A DNA stretch of 64,000 bases from Apostichopus japonicus. Taxonomy: Eukaryota > Echinodermata > Holothuroidea > Aspidochirotida > Stichopodidae. The translations under genes and the position numbers were made by a program. The notes beneath the pieces were generated by a model, which had not been told where the DNA came from, did not search any database, and saw only the letters and a list, made by a program, of their open reading frames with translations. The stretch covers positions 21,152,826 through 21,216,825 of the forward strand of contig NC_092561.1 of the NCBI RefSeq assembly GCF_037975245.1, in the 5' to 3' direction. Of this stretch, positions 37,975-49,470 are shown piece by piece. Each line of letters starts with the position of its first letter. Positions within the stretch are counted from its first letter, which is position 1.

Positions 37975-40900
37975 GTGATCAAGGTGATGGTGGTGAGGGT
38001 GAGGGTAGTGGTGATGAGGGTCGTGGGGGTGGTGGTGGTGGTGAGGGTAGTGGGGATGAGGGTGGTGGTGAGGGTGGTGGTGAGGGTAGTGAGGGTGGTG
38101 GTGATGAGGGCAGTGAGGGTGGTGGTGGGGGTGATTGTGGTAGTGAGGTTAGTGGTGATGTGGGTGGTGGTGGGGGTGGTGGTGAGGCTAGTGGGGATGA
38201 GGGTGGTGGTGAGGATGAGGGTGGTGGTGAGGGTAGTGAGGGTGTGATAAGGGCAGTGAGGGTCGTTGTGAGGGTGATTGTGGTGGTGAGGGTAGTGAGG
38301 GTGTAGTGTGGTGAGGGAGTAGTGGTGAAGGTTGTGGTGATGAGGGCAGTGGTGGTGAGGCTGTCAGTGGTCGTGTGGGTGGTGATGATGATGAATAAAA
38401 TTGTTTGATATTTCCTTCCTTCTAGTTCAACAGTACAGAGTAAGTTTGGTGTTTTCAACTATACGACTAAGAATCCCATCGGTGTAGCCGGGCTGATCAG
38501 TCCCTGGAATCTGCCTCTCTACTTACTCACCCTCAAGATTGGTCCGTGCATTGCAGTCGGTAACACGTGCATCTGTAAACCAAGTGAAATGACCTCAGTC
38601 TCTGCATGGATGTTATGTGAGGTCATGAAACAAGCAGGTACAGTCTATATATTAGAATCACAGTACTTGTGAAGAGCTGTATTGATCTATAATATAACAG
38701 ATTAATGTAATGTAAATAAAGTTGTATATAGTGCTCTACGCGTGATGCACCTGTGCGCTTTACAAACAATCTAGAATATACAATGACTAAAACAGTAAAT
38801 ACATATACCATATACAGACAGGAATATGAGATTGAAAAATGAATAAAAGCATTGGTGAAGAGTAAAGCGATAAAACAGATTGACTACAAAATCTACAATT
38901 AAGATTAGGTACATATCTGCATTATAACATCAGCAGATTGCTTGTATTGACTTTTGAATGGTAGAGAAAGAAGGAAGGAGGAGGGCAGTTGCCTAAGTGA
39001 GGGTCATTGCGGGCACTGTGCAAGAATGGTATCAGTTGTTAGGCAATGAGGCTTGTAAGCATGTTTGTAAATACCCAAACCAGTAAGATTTGGGGTATTG
39101 ATCATCACTTGGAACCAATGTCTTGTATCACATAACAAATGCTATACAAGGTGTGCACACTGCAAGATGCAAAGATGTATGTAACAGTTTTCACTCATGG
39201 TTGGAGTGGAGTCCACCTAACCCGAGTCCAACCACACAAGGCCTCTAGTTCGAGCCAAGTCCAGTTTCACTGGGGTCCAAGTCTGATACGGACTGGATTG
39301 TTGAGCCTCTCTTGTAAACAGGGCGTTAGGGAAGGGTGGAGGGTACGGGAGGGGGGTGGGGCACATATCATACCAACTTATAGTTAAGACCCTGTAGGCT
39401 TGACTGTTCCACACACAAGCATAATCCTTTGGGAACATACTGACAAGTAAATAAAAGTACAAGGAAAGGGGTGGCTTCATTTCGGCTCTTTACTTACCTC
39501 TTGAAGCCAAGTACCTAAATATATGTGACGTAGACTATGTTCACATTAACCTACTCACCTTATTTTTTCCCTATGCTGTGCTAACCTCCACCCCTCTCCA
39601 CAACTGCAAACCATAGAATACATCATACATATCTGATATCAAATTCAAGGTTTATGTGTATGCATAAATTCAAATTGATCTATAGATAATTATTGTACAA
39701 ACTTCACATAGACAGGCCAGCTCTGTAACCATGCAGTGACCTATAGCTATATATGCTACTAGTTACTTTATTCACATCTGATTAAGATACTGTAACTATA
39801 AGAGCAAGAACCTTCTTCATAGCAGTTATTAAGCCTTTTCTACTATACAATAGTCTACATAGTGGATAAATTTTAATTTGTGGACACTCAGGATGCAAAT
39901 AATAGTCCATCCTCATCCTCAGATAACTTTATGATTTGAATAGGATGCTTTCAGGAGCTTCACTGACAATATGCATTGTAGGGCCTCACAGATCTTTGGT
40001 TTGCAATAAATCAATAAGTAACTTGTAATAACAATGCCATGGTGCAAGTTCAAGCTTGTGGTTGTCAACACTTTGAGCCCATTTCAGCCAATTAACTATT
40101 CTCATCAAGGCATTATAATAACAATGGAATAAGCTAGGAAGTCTGTACCTGCTAGGAATTCCCTCTATTGTCTTGTCTTGGACAATGGAGCCCATTTCAG
40201 CCAATGAACTATTCTCATCAAGGCATTATAATAACAATGGAATAAGCCAGGAAGCCTGCATCTGCTAGGAATTCCCTCTTTTGTTATTCAGATGTATAGG
40301 AGCAGATCTTCATTGTTCCTGTCACTGATAAACATTCTTTAGCTCTACAAGTTAGGGAGCTGTAGTCTGCACATGTTTGCAACATTTCTGAATGCAAGCT
40401 CCTTCTGTGAACAAGTGCATAGTTATACTACAGTATAGTATTACACCCTTGGGCCTAACAACAGGCTTTTAGAGCTACTCACTGAATTCTCAGGACCTCA
40501 CCAGCCAAGGAAAGCATGCAGTGTTTGCTGCATCAGCCAGGGATGTTTAGACTCATTATTACTATTCTACTAGTCACTATCAGCAGCTAAAATAGCTTGT
40601 ACATCATGGTACTTCTTGAACAGTAACTATCTTCAGTAGAGATTAGTAAGAGCAACAATATTTTATACCCGGAAGCCATCCATTTGTTGCCCAGCAAAGT
40701 GTACAAAATTGAACAGGAACCCAGCTGCAAAATTATATTCATTTACTGTAGTTCAGCAAGCAAGAACATATCCTCAAACATCTTACAGGGTAAGTCCTCT
40801 CTTCACAGCCTGTCTTATAGAATGCTAGAGGATCTTCACCAAAGCACATGGATTGCTGGACGCCATGTTCCTTAACACTGTGATGCCAGGACTGGCTACT

Positions 40901-43900
40901 GCATTAGTTTGTATTTATAACCTCTGAGATGTGGTGTAGGGTAAAGAACTACTATCTGTTGCTATTTTTTATACAGGACTTCCTCCTGGTGTGGTCAACA
41001 TGGTGTTTGGCTACGGACACAAAGTCGGCCAATCAATGGTTGAACATCCTGAGATTCCAGTCATTTCGTTCACTGGTGGCACTGCAACCGGCAAGAAAAT
41101 TATTAGCAGCAGCGCTGCAAACTTCAAGAAATTGTCCTTAGAGGTAGGTACTATATAATAAGTTTTGTTCAGATACTAAATTAAGCTTAAATGTATGCAT
41201 GTGTAATTTAAAATGATTCAGTTCAGAGTCTAATTACATGTTTGACTTTGGTACTACTGGTTAATCAAGTGTTTGTGACACTTGATAAATATAGGCTAGA
41301 GCTAGTTTTGATAGCTTTGTACTGGTTCATACATTAACATATGTTGTGGAGAAGTGCTTTTGGCATACAGCCAAATCCTGTCATGATTTTTTGAATGTGT
41401 GACTATTATGAAGGCAAATAATATTTCAAATTATGTTAAAGCAGCATTTTGCGTTGGGTCGCTTTTTTCCACCTTTTTAACATGTGCATCGATTTTTTTA
41501 CATGTATCAATCATAAAACAGCAAACGAAGATACCATCCAAGTTTCACCCTGCCAAGAACGTTAATTAGCGAGTAATTAACGATTTATATCGATAATGAG
41601 TAAAAGTGTCCTCGACAAAGTTTTCATATCTCCAAATCCACTAGTTTGAATTCCACCAATCAGTGAATAGTATGTTTATTCATGAGCATTTTGCGTTTGG
41701 TCGCCGTTTTCTACTTTTTTGACATGTCCATCGAGTTTTTTACATACATCAAATCACAAAACAGCAAATTAAGATATTAGCCAAGTTTTTCCCTGCCAAA
41801 AACGTTAATTGGCGAGTATTCCACATACAAAATTAAATCGCATTCAGTTCCCAAACCCACTAGTTTGAATTCAACCAATCAGAGATGCAGGTTTAGTTAT
41901 GAGCCGTTGCTAAAAATAGATTCAAGACTCTGCGTTGGGAGTTGTTATGCAACTCCCTGGTAAAACTGCCATATAGACTGTACACAAATCAAGCGTGGTG
42001 TTATATTACGTATCTGTCAATGACGTTCGTAGTGTTTAAATATTCATATTATGGGCGAGGTTTATTGGGTTCCCAACGGAAAATATCTTGGAGAACAACA
42101 AAGTTGAAAGTTGCAATTTTTTCGACTTTTATGCCACCATTTGAAGTAAAATATAAATAGATAAGCTAGTTATGTATGTCGTTATGGCATAGTGGAGTCA
42201 GTGAGGTTGAGAAATATCATAGTCGAGGACGTAAAATGCTGCTTTAATACTCAGCCTACTCAGCCTTGTTTCTCACTATTAGAATAAGTAGCTGTTTAGT
42301 AATATTTTGCATAATTTATGATGGCTCTGAATTTGTCTCCCATAACATACTATGGTTCTTTTGTACAAAACTGCTTTACACTTGTGTACAGCAACTTTGC
42401 CATTCTGCACTGTGATAATAATTTGGTAGTAAATAGCATCAGGAAAATGTCTTCCAAATCCTCCCTTTCCTTGATCCGTACTGGTTAAAACAAGTAATTA
42501 TCTTGCAGTTTGATACAATTGAGAATGCAAATCTTGGTCACCAAACACCTTCCATTACGGATAAAGGGTTTGCACTTTACCAAGCGACTTACTGTGTTTG
42601 AAGGATCTTTGCATTGGTGGATAGTTGTTAGTACAAGTGGGCGACAACTCCCTGCCTGGTCTGAGCCAAGTTCTTGATTGAGATGAAGTGTTGTTGGGAT
42701 AAGGTGGATGCTATGAGAAACAATTTAAACTAAATTTTTTTAGTGTTCAAACGATTAACCTAATCGGAATCGGTACGAATATTGCATAATCGGAACATAA
42801 TCGGAATCGGTAAAAATTACGTGGAATACCAGTTATGTCATACCGATTATTCAAAAACATATGGAAGGTGAAAATATCATTTTTCAAAAACATATGGAAG
42901 TTGAAAATATCAACTGATGTATAAGGTTTGTTCTTTTACTACGAAATATTAAAATAAGACACCCTCTATACGTCTTTCACAGTGTATACTTTCATCAATT
43001 TACGCTGCCAGGGTCGCCGATTTTGCTTCCCTCGTGGTTAGTGACTTCAAATTTCTTGGCACCGTAAGCATAGCAGCAATACCAATTTCGCGAATTAACG
43101 AATGTGCTTGACAGGGTCGGAAATAAGCGGGGACGACGGGCGATTCGCCCTCGCAAGTGCTAAAAAGCCCTCCTAAAGCACAATTACGAGTGCGAAAAAG
43201 AAATATAAGAAAATCGCCCTCGTTATATCAGGTGTCTGTGTAAAATTAATTGTGACATGCGTTTGCTTTAGCTAGGAATTGCAGTTGCAGTGCGAATCGC
43301 GCAAACAGTCTTCACATCCCGCATCAAATTTGAAGCAGTGCGAGAAGGTCGCGCACAATCACCGGGAAGCTCCTGTGGCAAATTACAGCCTGCACGAAGC
43401 AATTTCAGTACCCGCGAAAATAACCTAAAATCCTCCCAAATCTCCGACCACATGGTAGCCTTACTTCACACTAAGTCAACTGCATGGCAATCTAACCTTG
43501 CCATCTGTTTATTTGCTCTAGTTGTTTCGCAAATAAAAAATAAAAATATCCACGGAAACTGCAATCTTCGACCACATGTTAGCCTAACAACCACACTAAG
43601 TCAATGGGAAATGTAGCCTAACCATCTGTTTGCAAAAAAAAAAAAAAATGCGTAGCTTACTTTACAACTTTCAATTTGCTGGAAACCGGCATTTGTTTGG
43701 AAGGTACTGTAAGTGTGTATATAGTTTGTCTTATAGAGGGAATGTTATATTTTATATTGGAGTAGTTTCTAGTTGTTATTATTTCTTTACATCAATATGG
43801 TATTACATTTTAGAGTAATTTTAAACAAGTTACAATGGTACAATTTGCTTTTCAGTTTGATTTGCCTAAGCTTACATTTTCTAATTGAACCTGAATGGAG

Positions 43901-46900
43901 TTAAATAGGTAACGAATAGGTATGTTTAACTTCAAGTTCGTAATATTTCTATTTGTTCATAAACGGTATAATACTGAAAATGAGTACAAAATAATGTCGG
44001 AATGAAGGCAATATGTCATTAAAATTTACACTTTGGTAAAGATTGAAGATGGATGGTTTGTCTGAGATACTTTTTGAGATGGATATTTTGAGTAACTATT
44101 CTTAGCCCATTTCAAGCCATTAACAGGTGACATTCATGTCGAGGTGGTTAGGCCATTCACTTATCACAGTGCTGACTAGGTAGGATGTCACATTTCCGTC
44201 TCATTTTCAAATAATCGGAATCGGTACGATTATGAAAAAAATAATCGGTAATTGGTATTTTCTGTTATGCATAATCGGTTGAACACTAAATTTTTTGTCT
44301 GTTTGAGACCTGATTTGTGAAATTTGAGACCTGATTTGTAATAGTCTTCCCTTTGCTGTCTAGCTCGGAGGTAAGAATGCTGCTATAATATTTGACGATG
44401 CTGATTTAGAGCAGTGCATTCCAATGGCCGTTCGTTCCAGTTTCACCAATCAAGGAGAGGTCTGTATCGCCACCAGCAGGATCTTCGTCCAGGAGAAACT
44501 CTATCCAAGGTTTTTGGAACTGTTCATAGAAGCTACAAGGTGACTAAGCAATTTTTTTTTTTTTATTTACCCCCCCCCCTCCTATTTCTTGGAAGGTTTC
44601 TGCTTGCCAAGTATTGGTGAACAGCAATTTTTGAAACCTAAATATCTGTCGACATATGACTAACTTTTCTTCTGTCCCCCTACTCTCCCCTTGTCCCCCC
44701 CCCATCACTCCTCTTCTCATAGCTCTCTTACACCCTTTTTTCTCCACACCTTTCTGTCTTTGTCCTTCTCCAGTTTATTTCCTACCCCCTTGCCTTAATC
44801 CTCTCTTTGTCCCTCCACTGTTTATCTCCTACCTCTCCTCTTCCCCTGTTGGTTTCTTTTTTTTCTTCTCTCCATCCCTTGTCTACTAATCCCCTTTTCA
44901 TCCATCTCTTTGTGTTCACCATGCTCATTAACCTGTCTGTATTCTGTGCGTGTTTTTGTCCCTTCTGTTACTGTACGTTACTTTCCATTTAGCCAAAGAT
45001 CCTGCTAGGATCGAAACGTCAGGCCAACTTACTTTTACACAACATATGATGTAAATATATGTCTCACTGTTTTTAGATTTTTACAAATTTAATTTGAAAA
45101 GGTTTAATGTCTTAGAAAGAAGGAACCCCTGTTGACTAGTTGTAGGGTGATCGTTTGCAACCTATGGGTTAATATGACCTGTGATATAATCCTAATCTTC
45201 CGATTCCATTGTCTCCTCTTGAAACCAAGATGGACGTACTTCTGTCAAGACAGCAGAGCTAACAGTCACATTAACAACAAAATGTAAATAACGGCATTGC
45301 AATGATAACATGGTAAGGGGTGGTGGGGGGGGGGGAGTGGAGAGACATGCCAACTGTCTTGCTGGGTGGTGGTCTAAGAGGTTGTGGGTCACTGAACGTT
45401 ATAACGATCTGTGCTTTTAAAAGATGTTTAATGCTGTTGAGATCTATCTATTGGATTGTGTGTGTTTAGTGAGCTCAAATCATACATCTTTTCAAACACT
45501 CTACTTTATACTTCTAAACATCGTTGAAATTTTTTAATATTGATTTTTTCTTCCATCAGTCAAACTTGGCATCAATCACTGATTTAAAATTGAAGAGATT
45601 TTTTTTAACAATTCTGTCTCTTCAGAAAACTTAAAGTTGGACCGCCAACGGAAAGCACCACTGATGTAGGGGCCCTGATCAGTAAAGAACACTTGGCAAA
45701 GGTCAAAGGTTATGTGGACATAGCTATTGAAGAAGGAGGTCGCATTGAATGTGGAGAAAGAAGCCAAGATGAGGAATTATCTCTTCCAGAAAGTCATCGA
45801 AATGTAAGTAGAAAGTGTTAAAGAACCGTAGCAAAAATGGGTTTCACATGCCTAGGAATTATAGGCCTCTTAACACGCCTAGACACAAAGAGCCTCGTTC
45901 ACCATACACATCTCAAATAAAATATTACAATGAAATTGTGAGGTACAATGTTTATTACACTATGGAGGTAAAGTTGCCTATATGTAACCTATGTTGCCTT
46001 TATGTTACCTAAAGTTGACCGTACACATCTCAAATAAGACATTACAATGATATTGTGAGGTACAATGTTCATTACTATATGGAGGTACAGTTCCAGGGTA
46101 TAGTTTACCTTGGACATTTGTAGTGGGAATTAACCATCAAAGCCATTCGAGGGGGGTGGGGGCATGCAGGTAGATCCCACCGGTTCATTGATATCATGCT
46201 ATTTGGGGTGAGAAATCTGCCAACTCTATCACCTGTGGGTCAAAGGTTGATATTTAGGATACCTACTGGATGTCACACTTGATGACAATTACATGTTGAT
46301 AAACGGAATATTTTCTGGCTGTAACTTTTGCTAATGCTTGTTTTTTTTTTTCATTATTGACACTGTCATATATGTATATATATTTAGATTGATAGTCAAA
46401 GGGATACCTTTCCTGCACAACCCTCCCTAACCACTGCCATTATATTATAATGTATTGTGTTGGACTATGTTCCTTCAATAGTGATTATACTTTGTGGCAT
46501 TTTCCTCCCAAGGGTTATTTCATGAGGCCAACTGTGATCACCAACTTAAAAGATACCTCAAGGTGCATGCAAGAAGAGATATTTGGCCCTGTCACATGTG
46601 TGGTACCATTTCAGACCGAAGAAGAAGTCATTGAAAGGGCCAATGGAGTACAGTTTGGCCTTTGTGCCTCTGTTTGGACCACGGACCTGGGTACAGCTCA
46701 TCGGGTAGCTCATAAACTTGAGGTAATGAAAAAGTATTGAACAGAGATGCCACTTTTCCAAATTTCGTCTGAAATCCAATTTTGTATTTCTTATAACATA
46801 TCCTATTGTTATAACTGTCCTATAGATCTCCATTGATCACCATATAAGAAAACTTAAGCAAACTTGCAAAACTCCACACACCCACTGATCACTTGTCAGT

Positions 46901-47890
46901 GTACACAACCAGTAATTAAGCTGTACTAGGATTTTAAATGTTTCTATGCAACCAGTATCAACAAGAAATAATGATATCAATAAGAAGTGAACACAAAATT
47001 TCATTGGAGCTGCCTTTGATAAAAGACAGACACAACAATTTTACCCAAACATGGTCACGTGAAAGGTAAATGTACCAGGTATAGCCTACTGTACAGCTAG
47101 GCAAAGTGGTGACAGTACTTCTACTAGAATAAGTCATTACTACTGCAAGTATAACACTGGCAATGTTTGTTGGTTTGTATAAGCCTAACATTAGGTCCTG
47201 ATGTTAAGCTGAGGATAACCTTGTGTGTGTGTTATGAAAGAAATGTATGTGAGAGCAGTGTAGGATAGGAGGATGCGTTATGAGTACAGATGTTAGAGTA
47301 CAGATAAGAAATGTATGTGAGAGCAAGTTAGGATAGAGGATGTGTTATGAGTACAGATGTTAGGGCCTAACAGTTAGGCCCAAGCCCTAGGCCAAGTCTT
47401 ACTTACAAAACTTAGGATATTGAAAGCCAAGTACGGTACTGCCTCATTCAGTCTAAAAGCTTTGTAAACTCTTCAAAAGTAAATGTTGTATGATCTTTGT
47501 TCATGCCTGGTACATGTAAATCCACTTTAGTAACTTCAAAGTAACCCTTTGATTTTTGTTGAGGTCAAAGGTCACTTGAGTTTAATAAAGTTTTAAGTAT
47601 ACACGATAATGAAGAAAAGCTTGCTAAAAGTATGGCAAAGAGTCATCAGTCAGTGTTTTTTTGGCTTTTTTTCTGGTTCATTTGCCCAATTTGATCTCTG
47701 GGTTTTCCTTGCACTAAACTGAATCATGTTTATGTTGTAGGTTGGTGCAGTTTGGACCAATTGTGGGCTGATTCGCGATCTTAACATGCCTTTCGGAGGA
47801 ATCAAAGCTTCTGGGATCGGTCGAGAGAGTGCCAAGGAATCCTTAAACTTCTACACCGAAGATAAGACTATTTGCATCAAGATGACCTGA
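31206..47890 (+). CDS. ALDH8A1: Aldehyde dehydrogenase, ALDH8A1 type (2-aminomuconic semialdehyde dehydrogenase)
   Basis: Eight coding exons: 31206-31402, 37472-37672, 38426-38637, 40977-41143, 44364-44539, 45626-45803, 46513-46722 and 47741-47890. All introns are GT-AG, phases join, and the total is 1491 nt (496 codons plus stop). A second ATG at 31239 (MALEVQNF) gives 485 aa, closer to human ALDH8A1 (487 aa); an in-frame TAG at 31197 bounds the upstream start. ALDH hallmarks in 496-residue numbering: SPWNLPLYL with oxyanion Asn161, the NAD-site FTGGTATG, the LELGGKN box with general base Glu259 (last codon of exon 4), NQGEVC with nucleophile Cys293, EEIFGPV, and C-terminal PFGGIKASGIGRE. 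The family is cytosolic, NAD-dependent and oxidises 2-aminomuconic 6-semialdehyde in kynurenine catabolism; older annotations call it retinal dehydrogenase 4. Introns 1, 2 and 4 carry transposons and repeats. Confidence 0.95.
31840..33265 (+). mobile_element. CR1/L2-like LINE fragment in ALDH8A1 intron 1 (copy 1)
   Basis: Broken frames read, in order, [52 protein letters not shown] and MYADD, which are ordered reverse-transcriptase motifs of non-LTR elements. Stops and frameshifts disrupt it throughout. The piece breaks off after YADD at about 32862 and resumes near 33177 (VNLIDPTDIQTK), so copy 1 has an extra segment there relative to copy 2. Confidence 0.8.
33273..33826. other. Copy-1-specific segment, unclassified
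   Basis: The sequence from GGGTCATTCCATATCAAATCACC up to the poly-T/AAGATATTCTG junction has no counterpart at the matching point of copy 2. No inverted termini or coding motifs were recognised. It may be an insertion, or what remains after a deletion of the longer copy-2 content. Confidence 0.4.
36250..36575 (+). mobile_element. LINE 3' end fragment in ALDH8A1 intron 1
   Basis: A short broken frame reads VAAVPALWN then PIRV, the usual C-terminus of CR1/L2-type reverse transcriptases (consensus VAAPALWNSLP). It is followed by AGGCACTATATAAATGTTAT and a TTATTATGATTATT tail, as seen in L2-like 3' ends. Confidence 0.7.
36791..37314. mobile_element. 524-bp palindromic element in ALDH8A1 intron 1
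   Basis: The first ~55 bp (ACATCCCAATGTTCCGATGTCTCG... AATAATTTTTGGAC) are the near-exact reverse complement of the last ~55 bp. The interior is a degenerate tandem of TTGGTCCGAAAAAATTT-type units, pyrimidine-rich on the left and purine-rich on the right, so most of the element can fold back. At its centre TTTTCTTTCTTTTTTGCAG (ending at 37080) is a strong acceptor-like sequence. No target-site duplication was identified. Confidence 0.8.
37939..38395 (+). repeat. GATGGT/GGTGGTGAGGG-rich microsatellite tract in ALDH8A1 intron 2
   Basis: It starts as (ATG)n at 37939 and becomes about 400 bp of GAGGGTGGTGGTG-type repeats, almost free of C on the sense strand, with dozens of GGG runs. It ends about 30 bp before the exon 3 acceptor at 38425. 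Open frames on both strands are low-complexity artefacts. Confidence 0.95.
38683..38900. other. Possible LINE tail in ALDH8A1 intron 3
   Basis: AATAAAGTTGTATATAGTGC followed by TCTACGCGTGATGCACCTGT and GCGCTTTACA resembles 3' tails of LINE families, but no coding motif was seen. The rest of intron 3 (38638-40976) has no recognised gene. Confidence 0.3.
40076..40285 (+). repeat. Two-copy direct repeat in ALDH8A1 intron 3
   Basis: GAGCCCATTTCAGCCAATTA... CATCAAGGCATTATAATAAC... TAGGAATTCCCTCT occurs twice about 113 bp apart with few differences. Confidence 0.88.
41440..42243 (+). mobile_element. TTAA-flanked element, 804 bp, in ALDH8A1 intron 4
   Basis: The ends AGCAGCATTTTGCG and GTAAAATGCTGCT are inverted copies, flanked by TTAA at 41436-41439 and 42244-42247. 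A second, inverted member lies at 58778-59383. The left part is internally duplicated (the GCATTTTGCGTT...GGTCGC segment recurs near 41687), which explains the longer length of this copy. No transposase seen. Confidence 0.88.
42741..44288. mobile_element. Non-autonomous hAT element, 1548 bp, in ALDH8A1 intron 4
   Basis: The ends TAGTGTTCAAACGATTA and TAATCGGTTGAACACTA are inverted copies with one mismatch. A perfect 8-bp duplication, AATTTTTT, flanks it at 42733-42740 and 44289-44296. Subterminal sequence is rich in AATCGGAATCGGTA repeats at both ends. Internal open frames (to 108 codons) have no recognisable transposase features. Confidence 0.9.
44556..44900 (+). repeat. Pyrimidine-rich tract in ALDH8A1 intron 5
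   Basis: C/T-rich low-complexity sequence following exon 5, including several long C runs (44569-44579, 44694-44703). No element boundaries recognised. Confidence 0.8.
44990..45050 (+). repeat. Dispersed repeat with GATCCTGCTAGGATC hairpin, copy in intron 5
   Basis: Reads AAAGATCCTGCTAGGATCGA then AACGTCAGGCCAACTTACTT then TTACAC on the + strand, the orientation opposite to the copies at 18623 and 60627. The stem GATCCT/AGGATC is intact. Confidence 0.85.
45893..46095 (+). repeat. Two-copy direct repeat in ALDH8A1 intron 6
   Basis: ACACATCTCAAATAAAATAT... AATTGTGAGGTACAATGTTT... TATGGAGGTA recurs about 120 bp later with a few changes. Confidence 0.85.
47235..47370 (+). repeat. Two-copy direct repeat in ALDH8A1 intron 7
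   Basis: GAAATGTATGTGAGAGCA... GGATAGGAGGATGCGTTATG... AGTACAGATGTTAG is repeated within about 70 bp. Confidence 0.85.
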
Positions 47891-49242
47891 AAATGGGAAG
47901 GTTAGAATGTATCAAAACTAAGCAGTCTCTCTTCCAAGTGAAATTGTCACTGATTTATAAAAATATATAGTACTTAATATATTTGTATTTATTAATTTCT
48001 GATCATGTGTTGGGTGTCAGATGCTATCAATTTGCCTATGAGGAGTATGTTTTGTTTGAAGTACTTATCTGGCACACTTGATTTACAACGATATCAACAC
48101 AACTGGGAAATGGTTAATAAATATGCAACAGAAATACTAACAAGAAGAGATTAAAATCTTAAAAATATGTATAAACAAAAAAAATTCATCATTGCATTGG
48201 ACCTCTGATGTCCAAATCTTGTATTCAGCAAATCTTAATTTCTTCCAGATGTGAGGCTTGTCTTAAATTGAGCGTTCTCCATACCAATGTATGGTTTATA
48301 GATTGTGCCTTCTTTTTAAAACAATGCCTCTTTCCTTCCTTTTAAATGAGACCATGTTATGTAAGTCTAGTCGAGTCTGTTTGTAATGACATTAGTTTAC
48401 AACTACCAAAAATTTGTCCAATACAGAAATCTACCCGGAAGGCTTCCGGATATGAAAATTTGAGAGAGTGTTGGCTTATCAAATATACAAATAGTACATG
48501 GTCATTCGTTTGAAGCACTGTAAGTAATTGCTGTAAAAAGTAGATTCTTAAATAAGTTGATCATTGAATTATTACTTGATTTAATTTAGGTTGATTTATG
48601 AAAGCTGGGTCACTTAAGTAGCAAAACTGGAGGCACTGATATATGTGAATGTGCCCAATTGACCCAAATAAACCTGTCTAAATTTATAAAACTCATATTA
48701 TTGCAAAATAGGAAAAACTTTTACCAACAAGCAAATGAGATTAGTTTACAAAAGGTTTTTCATAATTATGTATTTGGAAGTTGTTTGGTTAGTCAGACCG
48801 AGCAAAAGATATAAACCTAAAAAAAGGAAGGGTATTAATATCTGATCTCAGGCAAATTATTTAATGAGGATATCACTGATATTAAGGTGAAAATTAAGTG
48901 ATTAAATTACAGCAATTTTGGAAATGAATTTACAAAGCACTATCTAGGTTCTGTTTTTAGACCCCTCGTTCATTTTGCATAGCACTTTGTTGTAAAATGC
49001 TAGTTTATCAAAACATTCCATTATATTTTCAAATTTCTGAATATTAACCCAAGTATCTTGTTCCATTGTAATCAAATTAGTATTAACTATCTGCAGTGTC
49101 AGTTGTAACAAAGACCACTAATAACACTGACCTGACACTTTAAGAGAGGTTGACGTTTTATACTGTTTTCATTAAAATGTTTCATTAAAATGTTCGTCAA
49201 TTGGTTGCAGACTACATTTTACATCAATGGTAAATAACAATC
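47891..49242 (+). other. ALDH8A1 3' UTR and downstream flank
   Basis: It follows the stop codon at 47888-47890. Candidate polyadenylation signals AATAAA lie at 48116-48121 and 48667-48672; which, if either, is used cannot be told. The rest is AT-rich without a recognised gene. Confidence 0.45.
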
Positions 49243-49470
49243 AGCTGGTGACCAACACACCGTTGGCTGGTGACCACCACACCGTCATCTGGTGACCCCC
49301 ACATCGTGGGCTGGTGACTGCCACTGTCAGCTGGTGACCCCCACATCGTGGGTTGGTGACCCACACACTGTCAGCTGGTGACCAACACATTGCCAGCTGG
49401 TTACCGTCATCTGGTGACCGCCACACCGTCATCTGGTGACCGCCACACCGTCAGTTGGTGACCAACACAC
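49243..49470 (+). repeat. 22-bp minisatellite, second array
   Basis: About ten diverged units of AGCTGGTGACCAACACACCGT, the same family as 27590-28375. It forms the left edge of duplication copy 2; sequence to its left has no match upstream of the first array. Confidence 0.93.

Noticed and set aside
37939-38458. Met/Val-rich frame and Pro/Ser/Thr-rich minus-strand frame
   Set aside because: Low-complexity GGT/GAT repeat in ALDH8A1 intron 2; no protein family.
41942-42160. Conserved small protein shared with the minus strand at 58861-59166
   Set aside because: Both lie inside members of the same TTAA transposable-element family; the shared frame follows from DNA homology and has no protein features.
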